NCBI GenBank assembly: GCA_037969395.1
Contig: JBBKXJ010000257.1
Span: 11,298 to 75,297, forward strand
Direction: 5' to 3'
From: JBBKXJ01 sp037969395
GTDB taxonomy: Bacteria; Pseudomonadota; Gammaproteobacteria; Pseudomonadales; JAUIET01
DNA: 64,000 nucleotides
Shown here piece by piece: positions 8,783 through 17,283 of the stretch; the first letter of the stretch is position 1; each line of letters starts with the position of its first letter. Under the pieces are notes generated by a model. The model did not search any database. It was not told the DNA's origin and saw nothing but the letters and a program-made list of their open reading frames with translations. Both the position numbers and the translations under genes were made by a program.

Positions 8783-9525
8783 AAGTCATTGCCGCGTACA
8801 ACATTAAAGGTGGGGTCGGTAAAACGGCTACTGCCGTTAACCTTGCCTATCAGGCCGCGCGCGAAGGCGCCGCGACTTTAGTATGGGATCTTGACCCACA
8901 GGGCGCGGCCAGTTATTACTTTCGCATCAAGCCTAAAATCAAAGGTGGCGGCAAACGGCTGGTACGCGGCCAGCGCGACCTGGATGATTTCATCCTCGGT
9001 ACTGACTTCGAATGCCTCGACCTGCTGCCGGCAGATTTTTCCTATCGCAATATGGATATCTTCCTTGAGCACAGTGAAAAACCGGCGCGTCAACTGCGCA
9101 GACTATTGCGACCATTTGAAGATGAGTACGACTACGTGTTTCTCGACTGCCCGCCGAGTATCTCGCTAACCTCAGAGAACGTGTTCGTCGCCGCCGATGC
9201 GTTGTTGCTGCCGACTATACCGACCACCTTGTCGCTGCGCACTTTTAAGCAGGTGGATAAGTTCTTCAAACAGGAACAGCTTGATACCATCAAGTTACTG
9301 CCTTTTTTCAATATGGTTGATCGGCGCAAACAGCTGCACCGCTCGATTATCGACGCGCCGCCAGACCAGTTGACTGGCCTGCTGCAAACACACATTCCCT
9401 ACAGCAGTGAGGTAGAGCGCATGGGCGTACATAGAGCGCCCGTGGGTGAGTTTGCGCCTCGCAGTCGACCTGAGTTGTGTTACCAGGCGCTGTGGCAAGA
9501 GGTCAAGAAAAAAGTGGCCAAATAG
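8779..9525 (+). CDS. ParA/MinD-type ATPase coupled to the CHAD protein
   Basis: A 248-residue ParA-family ATPase. The deviant Walker A KGGVGKT is at residues 10-16, the A' motif is in WDLDPQGA, and the Walker B is in VFLDCPPS. Such ATPases bind non-specific DNA as ATP dimers and move plasmids, chromosomes, carboxysomes or other cargo over the nucleoid. No parB or parS-like partner adjoins; instead the GTG start overlaps the stop of the CHAD gene (GTGA), so its likely partner is the polyP-binding CHAD protein. There is no N-terminal helix-turn-helix as in plasmid ParA proteins, so it resembles cargo-positioning orphan ParA proteins. The polyP granule role is inferred from context. Confidence 0.9.
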   Translation: MKVIAAYNIKGGVGKTATAVNLAYQAAREGAATLVWDLDPQGAASYYFRIKPKIKGGGKRLVRGQRDLDDFILGTDFECLDLLPADFSYRNMDIFLEHSEKPARQLRRLLRPFEDEYDYVFLDCPPSISLTSENVFVAADALLLPTIPTTLSLRTFKQVDKFFKQEQLDTIKLLPFFNMVDRRKQLHRSIIDAPPDQLTGLLQTHIPYSSEVERMGVHRAPVGEFAPRSRPELCYQALWQEVKKKVAK

Positions 9526-9573
9526 ATCAGCACTAAGTTTTTACAATCTAACATTAAACTGGTATTTTGCGGA

Positions 9574-10227
9574 ATGCGTGCAATTATAACCAGACACTAT
9601 AAAACCATTCAAAACGCCGCCGACGAAATCATGGGTTGGGGCGACGCACCGCGTCACCGCGGCTGGCGCGGCGACGTTGACTTCGTTGAATCACGCTTTC
9701 AGCGACGCGGCTGGATATTCGACGCCGTGTATTCAAGCGATCTGGAACGGGCGCGACAAACGGCGCTGTTTTACGCCCAGCGCCGTGATATAGGCGTTGT
9801 TCACAGCTCTGTCGCGCTCAACGAGGTTAATTACGGCAAGCTGTACAAAAAGAAAAAGAAGTGGGTCGCCGAAAACTACCCAAAGCATAAAAAAGACCCT
9901 GACCTGGTCTATCCGGAAGGCGAAAGTTTTCGCCAGATGCAAACACGCAGCGTGCAATTTATTACTGACATGACCAGGATTCACCCGCATGATACTGTGT
10001 TAATTGTCGTGCACGCCGGTGTGATACGCGGCCTCGTCAGCCATTTTTTAAAGCTTGATTATGCCGACCATTTGCAACACAAAATATCGCATCGCTACAT
10101 TGGCAAGTTTATATTCGATGGTAGCGACTGCATCCGCTACAACGAAAAGGGCGAGCGCTCCGGCTTTGTGACCGACCGGATAATCAAGTTACCTGTTGAT
10201 ATACCGACCTCAAGCACTGGCAAGTAG
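9574..10227 (+). CDS. Histidine phosphatase superfamily protein with RHY motif
   Basis: A 217-residue member of the phosphoglycerate-mutase-like histidine phosphatases. The catalytic histidine is in ITRHYKT at residues 4-10; the usual RHG is replaced by RHY. Family features that remain are SSDLERARQTA, the acidic VALNEVNYGKLY region, and the second histidine in VVHAGVIRGL. The start at 9574 follows GCGGA closely. It lies 48 bases after the ParA gene on the same strand and converges with the PPK2-type gene, three bases away. The substrate cannot be predicted; neighbours suggest phosphate or phosphoglycerate metabolism. Confidence 0.8.
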   Translation: MRAIITRHYKTIQNAADEIMGWGDAPRHRGWRGDVDFVESRFQRRGWIFDAVYSSDLERARQTALFYAQRRDIGVVHSSVALNEVNYGKLYKKKKKWVAENYPKHKKDPDLVYPEGESFRQMQTRSVQFITDMTRIHPHDTVLIVVHAGVIRGLVSHFLKLDYADHLQHKISHRYIGKFIFDGSDCIRYNEKGERSGFVTDRIIKLPVDIPTSSTGK

Positions 10228-10230
10228 AAG

Positions 10231-11796
10231 TTACTTCTTCGCCAGCGCCGCTTCCAGCCCCTCACAAAGCGTCTTCAGTACTTTTATTCTGGCGTACGGT
10301 TTATCGTTGCCTTCAACCAGTATCCACGGCGCCTGGCGCGTGCTGGTGTGTTCGATAATATCGTTGACCGCCAGTTCGTACTGATCCCAACTTTCCCGGT
10401 TGCGCCAGTCTTCGTCGGTAATTTTCCAACGCTTGTGCGGTATTTTCTCGCGCGCTTGAAAGCGCGTCAGCTGTTCGTCCTTGCTAACATGAAGCCAGTA
10501 TTTAACCAACAGCAGGCCGTGATCAGTAAGCTGCTGTTCGAAGTCGTTAATTTCCGCATAAGCCCGACGCCACTCCCGCTCAGAGGCAAAGCCTTCGATT
10601 CGCTCAACAAGAACGCGCCCGTACCAACTGCGATCAAAGATATGAAACCTGCCGTCTTTTGACAGTTGGCGCCAAAATCGCCAGAGGTAATGCTGCGCCA
10701 GCTCTTCGTCGCTAGGCGCAGCAAACGGGGTGACTCGGAACTGACGTGCGTCAAGTGCCGCTGTAATACGCCGTATAGCGCCACCCTTACCCGCCGCATC
10801 GGGCCCCTCGAACACGATGACAGCCCCCTTTTTCTGTGCCAGCGCGGCACGCGACAGCAGATTGAGCTTTGCCTGGTACTCTTGCAGCTGCTTTTTATAA
10901 TCTTTTTTCGGTAGCTTGAGCGTCATATCCAACGCCGATAGCACTGTGGTTCCCAGCGTCGCGGTCTCGATTATGGCCGCATCGCTGCTGTCGTCTGCAT
11001 CGCTGTCTGCTGCCGGTGACTGAGCCGAATTCGTAAGTCGTGCGCTGGACTGTAATTCGACCGCGACTTTTTGCTTTTCGCGCACTGTTTCGATATGTCT
11101 GCGTATCGCGTCACGAATGGTCGTGCCAACAGTCAAACTGCGATAGTACGGGTCCACCCCCTCGACGGTAACCCAGGGCGCAGAACCCTTGCCGGTACGC
11201 ATAATAATTCGCTCCGCAGCTTCTTCGAAGCGATCATAGTTTTCGGAGTTTTTCCAATCCTGTTTAGTGACGCGCCAGCTCGTTAACGGATTTTTTGCGA
11301 GCTTTGTGAGGCGACGTTTTTGCGCCTCGCTGCTCATATGCATCCAGAATTTCAGAATGAGCGTGCCATCGTCGGCCAGCAGTTTTTCGAAGCTAATAAT
11401 GCGGTCGAGCGCCTTGTCAAAACCGGGCTCGTCGATCTTTCTGTACGCCCGCTCCAGCAGCGGCTGTGAATACCAGGCACTTAAAAACAGGCCAATTTGC
11501 CCGCGCGGCGGCAGGTCACGCCAAAAGCGCCAATACTGCGGCAACGCCTGTTCCTCTTTGGTGGGCGTTGTATAGGCCTGGGTGAATAGCCAGCGGGGGT
11601 CCATCCACTCGTTCAGTACGTTAACGGTTTCGCCTTTGCCGCCGCCATCCACGCCACCAAATAAAATGACGACCGAGAACTTACCAAGCTCGCGCAATTG
11701 GCGCTGTACCTCCAACAACTCCTGACGCAGTAATGGCTCGTGTTGTTTGTAAGCAGATTTCGAAACAGATTGACCCAGCTCTGCGGTTTTGAACAT
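10231..11796 (-). CDS. pap: Two-domain PPK2, polyphosphate:AMP phosphotransferase type
   Basis: The ATG at 11796 has a GAGGA ribosome site; the open frame extends to 11865 but without support. The 521-residue protein holds two PPK2 domains in tandem. Domain 1 has Walker A FGGVDGGGKGE (46-56) and the lid-like SAWYSQPLLER. Domain 2 has FEGPDAAGKGG (near residue 330) and the canonical DRSWYGRVLVER. A low-complexity linker rich in Ala, Asp and Ser joins them. Two-domain PPK2 enzymes of this kind (Pap) phosphorylate AMP to ADP with polyphosphate. In such enzymes the domain with the better lid motif is usually catalytic, here the C-terminal one. Together with PPK1 it would allow polyP to be built and spent for adenylate energy. 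Confidence 0.9.
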   Translation of the reverse strand: MFKTAELGQSVSKSAYKQHEPLLRQELLEVQRQLRELGKFSVVILFGGVDGGGKGETVNVLNEWMDPRWLFTQAYTTPTKEEQALPQYWRFWRDLPPRGQIGLFLSAWYSQPLLERAYRKIDEPGFDKALDRIISFEKLLADDGTLILKFWMHMSSEAQKRRLTKLAKNPLTSWRVTKQDWKNSENYDRFEEAAERIIMRTGKGSAPWVTVEGVDPYYRSLTVGTTIRDAIRRHIETVREKQKVAVELQSSARLTNSAQSPAADSDADDSSDAAIIETATLGTTVLSALDMTLKLPKKDYKKQLQEYQAKLNLLSRAALAQKKGAVIVFEGPDAAGKGGAIRRITAALDARQFRVTPFAAPSDEELAQHYLWRFWRQLSKDGRFHIFDRSWYGRVLVERIEGFASEREWRRAYAEINDFEQQLTDHGLLLVKYWLHVSKDEQLTRFQAREKIPHKRWKITDEDWRNRESWDQYELAVNDIIEHTSTRQAPWILVEGNDKPYARIKVLKTLCEGLEAALAKK

Positions 11797-12072
11797 AGTT
11801 TGCTGTCCTCGCAAATGGCACGCTATGGACTTAACAGTCACACTGGAGTTAAGGCATTCACTCAAGCGCGTTTGCCTGCTTCCCGGTACGAAAATTTGAA
11901 ACTTGATTGTTTCCAGAAAGTCTCACGGTCTCCAACAAATGTATACTATACGTTGGTCCAGATTGTAGCAGCGCAGCAAACTGGGAGACGATCATCAGAC
12001 CACGGCAACTGCACCTGCTATTCTATTTACGGGCAAGAGGTTAAAGCGAACTATCCGCGAACAGAGGGATGC

Positions 12073-13290
12073 ATGGCAAAAATACTGGTTGAAGACAGGG
12101 ATGAGCAAACCAAAGTACCTTTTTTACGCGGCATTCTGACCCGCTCGCTGCAGGATGCAGGCCTGTCTTTCGAGGCTGCTTTCGATCTCGCAACCGAAGT
12201 TCGCAACGATCTTGGCAATAAATCGCAGATCACCACGGACGACTTGCACAGCCTGATCGTTAAGCGGCTCAGGTCGGACAAAAAGAACGATATTGTCGTC
12301 CGCTATCAACAATCGAATTTGCCACGCACGGTTCAGGTGGAACAGCGCGACGGCCAGATGCGGCCTTTTTCAAGATTGCAATATCAAAACGACCTGGAGA
12401 CTATTGGCCTCGAAAGCACCGAGGCAATACGCTTTGTCGACACCTTGCACAAGCACCTGACTAATCGAAACATCGAGCAGCTGACATCTACGCGGCTGGC
12501 GATGTTGACCTACCGTTATCTTCGACAGTCACGCGACCTGGGGCCGGCAGTAGCCAAGCGTTGGCTGGTTTGGCGTGATTTCGTCAACAGTGGTCGCGCT
12601 TTGATTTTCCTCATCGGCGGTACCGCCGGCTGCGGTAAAAGCTCGATCGCCACCACCCTGGCCAGCCGCCTTGATATAGTGCGCACTCAGTCAACTGACA
12701 TGCTACGTGAAGTGATGCGTACCATGCTGCCAGAGCAACTGCTGCCAATATTGCACAAGTCATCTTTCACCGCCTGGCAGGCCTTACCGGGCGCGCTGCA
12801 AAGCAAACGCGTGGTGCCGGAGTCTTTGCTTATCAGCGGCTATCGTGGCCAGGCTGACCTGCTTACCCTGGCACTTGAAGCGGTGATAGCACGCACCCTG
12901 CGGGAGAATGTATCACTGGTCGTTGAAGGTGTGCATATTCAACCCTCTATGGTGGAGCAACTACGGTCGGATGAAGACGCAACGGTGATACCCATAATGC
13001 TGGCCGTGTTAAAACGCAAAGCGTTGCAACAGCGATTGCAGGGCCGCGGCGCGCAGGTGCGGCGCCGCCGTGCCGCGCGTTATCTGCAATCGTTCGATGA
13101 AATCTGGCGGCTACAGTCGTATCTTTTGTCTGAAGCTGATCGCGCTAATATTCCCATTGTCTCTAACGACGACAGAGACAAAGTATTTCGTGAGATTATG
13201 CGCCTCACCATTAATACCCTGGCGGAAAGTTTCGATAGCACGGCAGAGGTCGTGTTTAATTCGGATGCAACTGAACCAACAAAGCAATAG
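12073..13290 (+). CDS. ATP-cone P-loop kinase resembling 2-phosphoglycerate kinase
   Basis: I use the ATG at 12073, which has GAGGG upstream; the longer open frame from 11740 would run into the divergent pap gene and its promoter. The 405-residue product has two successive ATP-cone-like modules (about 1-75 and 88-155; they contain LRGILTRSL and FSRLQYQNDL), then a kinase domain with Walker A GGTAGCGKSS (182-191). This is the layout of 2-phosphoglycerate kinase, known from archaea where it leads to cyclic 2,3-diphosphoglycerate. Whether the bacterial protein uses that substrate is unknown. A zeta-toxin-like or other small-molecule kinase is the alternative. Divergent from pap and upstream of moaA. 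Confidence 0.75.
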   Translation: MAKILVEDRDEQTKVPFLRGILTRSLQDAGLSFEAAFDLATEVRNDLGNKSQITTDDLHSLIVKRLRSDKKNDIVVRYQQSNLPRTVQVEQRDGQMRPFSRLQYQNDLETIGLESTEAIRFVDTLHKHLTNRNIEQLTSTRLAMLTYRYLRQSRDLGPAVAKRWLVWRDFVNSGRALIFLIGGTAGCGKSSIATTLASRLDIVRTQSTDMLREVMRTMLPEQLLPILHKSSFTAWQALPGALQSKRVVPESLLISGYRGQADLLTLALEAVIARTLRENVSLVVEGVHIQPSMVEQLRSDEDATVIPIMLAVLKRKALQQRLQGRGAQVRRRRAARYLQSFDEIWRLQSYLLSEADRANIPIVSNDDRDKVFREIMRLTINTLAESFDSTAEVVFNSDATEPTKQ

Positions 13291-13315
13291 CCAGTCACAC
13301 TGAGCAAGCGATGCT

Positions 13316-14320
13316 ATGAATACTCAAATCAAACCGCAACTAATCGACAGGTTTAAGCGCCGCGTGAGCTACGTGCGGCTTTCGGTGACTGATCGCTGTG
13401 ATTTTCGCTGCGTGTACTGCATGGCCGAAGACATGCAGTTTCTACCGCGCAAACAAATATTATCGTTAGAAGAAATCGCGCGCCTGGCACAAGCGTTTGT
13501 GGGCCTTGGTGTTAGCAAAATTCGCCTCACCGGTGGCGAGCCGCTGGTGCGCAGGAATATTCTGTCGCTGGTTGAAAACATCGCCGCGCTCGACGGCCTG
13601 CGCGAGCTTGCCCTGACCACCAACGGCTCGCAGTTACCCAAACTGGCGCCGCAGCTAAAGCAAGCCGGTCTGTCCCGCATCAATATCAGCCTCGACAGCT
13701 TGCAGCCTGACCGCTTTCGCAAAATCACGCGTACCGGCGATTTGGCAAACGTACTGCGAGGCATCGACGCCGCGCAGGCCGCTGGTTTCAAGCACACCAA
13801 AATTAACAGCGTCATACTCAACGGCCGCAACGAAGACGAGGTTCTGGATTTGCTCGAATTTTGTCGCAAGCGACAGCTGGATATTTCGTTTATTGAAGAA
13901 ATGCCGTTGGGGCTGATCGACGATCATGATCGCGCCCTCACCTACTGCTCCAGCGACGCTGTACGGGCAAGCATAGCGCAACGTTATGAATTAACTCCCA
14001 GCGATGACAGCACCGCCGGCCCCTCGAAATATTACACAATGCCGGGCAGCGACATTAGGGTCGGCTTTATCTCACCGCACAGCCACAACTTCTGCGCCGA
14101 CTGCAATCGTGTGCGCGTCACTGTTGAAGGCCGCTTGCTACTATGTCTGGGTAACGAGCATTCGGTAGACCTGAAAAGTATTTTACGTGCAGAAGAATGC
14201 GACCAAAAATTGCTTCAGCAAGCGATTATAGACGCCATGCAGCTAAAGCCTGAAAAACATCATTTTAACCTGCACGACGCGCCGCAGATTCTGCGGTTTA
14301 TGAGTATGACCGGGGGTTGA
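13316..14320 (+). CDS. moaA: GTP 3',8-cyclase (molybdenum cofactor step 1)
   Basis: A 334-residue radical SAM enzyme that, with MoaC, turns GTP into cyclic pyranopterin monophosphate. The N-terminal [4Fe-4S] cluster cysteines are C28, C32 and C35 (DRCDFRCVYCMAED). The C-terminal substrate-binding cluster is intact: C260, C263 and C277 (FCADCNRVRVT, then LLLCLG). LTGGEPL is present for SAM binding. The C-terminus is the short form ending in SMTGG, where a GG tail is expected for MoaA. No other moa gene is in the window; the gene converges on an epimerase. Confidence 0.95.
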   Translation: MNTQIKPQLIDRFKRRVSYVRLSVTDRCDFRCVYCMAEDMQFLPRKQILSLEEIARLAQAFVGLGVSKIRLTGGEPLVRRNILSLVENIAALDGLRELALTTNGSQLPKLAPQLKQAGLSRINISLDSLQPDRFRKITRTGDLANVLRGIDAAQAAGFKHTKINSVILNGRNEDEVLDLLEFCRKRQLDISFIEEMPLGLIDDHDRALTYCSSDAVRASIAQRYELTPSDDSTAGPSKYYTMPGSDIRVGFISPHSHNFCADCNRVRVTVEGRLLLCLGNEHSVDLKSILRAEECDQKLLQQAIIDAMQLKPEKHHFNLHDAPQILRFMSMTGG

Positions 14321-14352
14321 GCACACTCGCGCCGCGTAATGTCAGTGTCTGC

Positions 14353-15264
14353 TCAAGCCAGCAGACTCGCCAGCGCCGGCTGCAAGTCCGGATACTTGAA
14401 CGTATAACCGCTGTCGACCAACTTTTTCGGCACCACCCGCTGCCCGGTTAGTAACAGCTCCTCAGCCATCTCGCCCACCAGCGTACGCATCACAAAAGCT
14501 GGCAGCTTGAGCTTAATCAAAGTGCGCTTGTTGGTCCGCATCGCCGCGCAAAATTGCGCATTAGTTACCGGTTCTGGAGCGGTAGTGTTAATCGCGCCTG
14601 CAATGTCTGCATGCTGTAATACATACAGGATAACCCCAATAACGTCGTCACGATGCACCCACGACATCCACTGTTTGCCGTCTCCAAACTGGCTGGCAAC
14701 ACCGAAGTCGAAAGAGCGGCGCAATTCGCTGAAGGCGCCGCCGTCCGGGCCAAACACAACACCGAAGCGCAGCCTGCAGACGCGTGTACCGAATGTTTCA
14801 AACTGCTGCGCTGCGGCCTCCCATTGCTGGCAAAGCTGGTGCGAAAAACAGTCCACCGTTGCTGCCGACTCGTCCAGTTTAGTGTCGCCTTGCGGGCCGT
14901 AAAAACCAATGGCGGATGCGTTGATTAATACATCGGGCTTGTGCTGCAAGCGCTGCACACAGGTAAACAGATCGCGGGTGGTATGCAGCCGGCTGTTGAT
15001 CAGATTTTGCTTCTGCTGCTCCGTCCAGCGGCTTTCGGCCAGCGACTCGCCGGCGAGATTTATGATGGCGTGCAGGTGTTCGTCGTCGCTGATTTCATCG
15101 AGGCTATTGATATAGCGAATGCTGTCAGACTTTTTTTGCGTGAGCGCTTGCTGGCGAGTTAACACCAGCACGCGTTGCCCTTGCTTGCTCAATGCATGCA
15201 CCAGGGGCGTGCCGATAAAGCCAGTGCCGCCGGTGATTAAAATCTGCATGTCGTTGGAAGACAT
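14353..15264 (-). CDS. TIGR01777-family NAD(P)-dependent epimerase-like protein
   Basis: A 303-residue extended short-chain dehydrogenase of the YfcH/TIGR01777 type. The Rossmann glycine motif GGTGFIGTPL is at the N-terminus, GFYGPQGD marks the active-site region, and there is a C-terminal DUF1731-like segment (KLKLPAFVMRTLVGEMAEELLLTGQRVVPKKL). The family has a sugar-epimerase fold but its substrate is unknown; it has been linked to cell division inhibitor SulA-like annotations without biochemical proof. Ribosome site AGAGGG precedes the ATG. It follows the M48 protease gene with nine bases between, so the two are probably co-transcribed. Confidence 0.88.
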   Translation of the reverse strand: MSSNDMQILITGGTGFIGTPLVHALSKQGQRVLVLTRQQALTQKKSDSIRYINSLDEISDDEHLHAIINLAGESLAESRWTEQQKQNLINSRLHTTRDLFTCVQRLQHKPDVLINASAIGFYGPQGDTKLDESAATVDCFSHQLCQQWEAAAQQFETFGTRVCRLRFGVVFGPDGGAFSELRRSFDFGVASQFGDGKQWMSWVHRDDVIGVILYVLQHADIAGAINTTAPEPVTNAQFCAAMRTNKRTLIKLKLPAFVMRTLVGEMAEELLLTGQRVVPKKLVDSGYTFKYPDLQPALASLLA

Positions 15265-15273
15265 AAAATCCCT

Positions 15274-17220
15274 CTAAAAAATTTTCTGCCCCACCAGTCT
15301 TGGCGGTAGCGGTACATCGAGGCTGTCGGCTACGGCACGAACCAGCTCGACTTCCTGGGGGAGAATCCTGTTATCAGCCATCACACATTGCGCGCAGGCT
15401 TTAATCAGCCGCGGTTTTTGCAGTGGCGCCAGGCTGTTGAGTTTAGCTAACGCCTCGTCAACCGCGCTCAGCGCTGCCTTATCCCTGGCCGGCAGGTTGA
15501 CGCCGTCAAAGCCCAGCTCGGCCATGCCTGTGACGAAAGCCTGCTCAGCCTGCACCGCCGACTCTGCACCGGCATAGGCAAGTGCTGTCAACAGCACTGC
15601 GCAGTGTTTTTCCAGTTTCTCAATTTTGTCGTAACGTACTTTCGGCGGCCTGACGCGGCTAAAAACCGGGTCGAGATGACGCACCAGCAGGCGGTGCAAA
15701 CACCATTCGAATAAATCGATGTGCTCGTCGGCGCGCATAAGCGCCAGCACCAGCAGTCGAAACGCGCGGTACTGGTCGTGGAACAGCGTCTTCAGTACCG
15801 GCATGCACAGGTCGATAAGTGGCAACCGATATTCAACGCCTAACTGTTCGATGTCTGGCAGCACGCGCATCAAAGCGGCAACCGTGGGCGCAGTTTCGGC
15901 TTGTTCGATTTTATCCAGTTGTTGCTCTCGGGTGGCCGGGTCGGTCGCAAACAACAGCGCGTAAATCACTGCTTTGGCGCCGTCGAGTTCGCGCGTCGCT
16001 GCAATAACACGATCGGTGATGGAGTTAATCAGGTTACGCGAGTGGTCGATATGTGGTTCATCGAGAATGCCGATTGAATCGATCAGGCTCGCACTTTCCC
16101 CTTCTACCTCGGTGGCAGCGGCAAATCCAGCGGCCTGGTCGCCGACGTCAAAGGAGCTGGCGGTAGACTCGTGAGCGGTGGCGGCACTCAACACCGGATA
16201 GTTGCCATCCCAACCTGGATCAAGCCGTTTAATGCGTTTGCGTAGCGGTGGATGAGTGGCCAAAAAAGTATTAAACGCGACGCGCACCGCCTGGCCAAAA
16301 AACATATGGCTGACTTCGGCTGCGTGTGGATGCTGTATTTTTGACCCATGATTTGCTGCGCCAATTTTTTTTAATGCACCGGCGATGCCGCCCGGGTTAC
16401 GCGTGTACTGCACCGCGGAAGCATCCGCCAGAAACTCGCGCTGCCGGCTCACGGAAGCCTTGATAAGATTGCCAAAAAAAGTGCCTGCATAGCCGATAAT
16501 CATCAAGCCTACGCCCAGCACCAGAAACGGCAGCGCCCCCTGGTTGTTACTGTTAGACGAGCGCCGCACACTGGAATGCGCGAATGTTCGCATAATGAAG
16601 TAACCCGCCATACCAATCACCATAATGCCGAACAGCGCGCCCATTAAACGGATATTGATGCGCATATCGCCATGCAAAATATGGCTAAATTCGTGGCCAA
16701 TCACACCCTGCAACTCTTCACGATTGAGCAGTTGCACTGTGCCGCGGGTCAGGCCGAGCACGGCGTCCTGCGGCTGAAAGCCGGCCGCGAAGGCGTTTAC
16801 CGAGTCTTCGTCCATGATATAGACCGGCGGCACGGGCAGGCCGGCTGCGATGGCCATTTCCTCTACCACGTTGAGCACCCGCCGCTCATTCAGTTCACTG
16901 GTGTTGCTGTTTATCAGTCTGCCACCCAGAGACTCGGCCACTACTGCGCCACCACCAGCCAGCGCAGCAACCTTGAACAAACTGGCAGCGCCGATTATTA
17001 ACACAACGCCGAGGCTGATGAATGCCAGTGTTTCCCAGCCAACGCTGCTTAGTGCGGCACGCCAATCGGCGGTGGCAACACTGCCCTGCGTGGTCAATAC
17101 GGCAAACACTACCACCAATATATTGGTCAGTACTACAAGGCTGAAAACGGCAAGGGAGAAGAGGATGACCAGTTGAGTGGTTTTGCGTCGGGCGCGATCT
17201 TGTGATTCGAAAAAATTCAC
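15274..17220 (-). CDS. M48-family (HtpX-like) membrane metalloprotease with C-terminal TerB-like region
   Basis: A 648-residue inner-membrane zinc protease. There are two N-terminal membrane helices (about 17-42 and 64-90), then HEFSH (176-180) with downstream Glu in a QREFLADASAV motif, and two further hydrophobic segments around 195-250. The C-terminal 250 residues form a soluble helical extension that ends in a TerB-like motif (MADNRILPQEVELV), so the protein is twice the size of HtpX. The start is GTG with GGGAG upstream. The lemA gene lies 63 bases upstream on the same strand; LemA plus M48 protease pairs are common and suggest joint action in envelope protein quality control. Confidence 0.9.
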   Translation of the reverse strand: MNFFESQDRARRKTTQLVILFSLAVFSLVVLTNILVVVFAVLTTQGSVATADWRAALSSVGWETLAFISLGVVLIIGAASLFKVAALAGGGAVVAESLGGRLINSNTSELNERRVLNVVEEMAIAAGLPVPPVYIMDEDSVNAFAAGFQPQDAVLGLTRGTVQLLNREELQGVIGHEFSHILHGDMRINIRLMGALFGIMVIGMAGYFIMRTFAHSSVRRSSNSNNQGALPFLVLGVGLMIIGYAGTFFGNLIKASVSRQREFLADASAVQYTRNPGGIAGALKKIGAANHGSKIQHPHAAEVSHMFFGQAVRVAFNTFLATHPPLRKRIKRLDPGWDGNYPVLSAATAHESTASSFDVGDQAAGFAAATEVEGESASLIDSIGILDEPHIDHSRNLINSITDRVIAATRELDGAKAVIYALLFATDPATREQQLDKIEQAETAPTVAALMRVLPDIEQLGVEYRLPLIDLCMPVLKTLFHDQYRAFRLLVLALMRADEHIDLFEWCLHRLLVRHLDPVFSRVRPPKVRYDKIEKLEKHCAVLLTALAYAGAESAVQAEQAFVTGMAELGFDGVNLPARDKAALSAVDEALAKLNSLAPLQKPRLIKACAQCVMADNRILPQEVELVRAVADSLDVPLPPRLVGQKIF

Positions 17221-17283
17221 CGCATAGGCTCCCTTATCAGGATGCCAAACCGAGCTTTATGCTTGCTACTACTGGTAAGCTTG

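Noticed and set aside
8779..9525. Chromosome or plasmid partition ParA
   Set aside because: No parB or centromere-like repeats nearby, no gidA/gidB context, and it is coupled to a CHAD gene.
11740..12072. N-terminal extension of the ATP-cone kinase frame
   Set aside because: It overlaps the divergent pap start and promoter, has no ribosome site, and the ATP-cone homology begins at 12073 behind a good GAGGG site.
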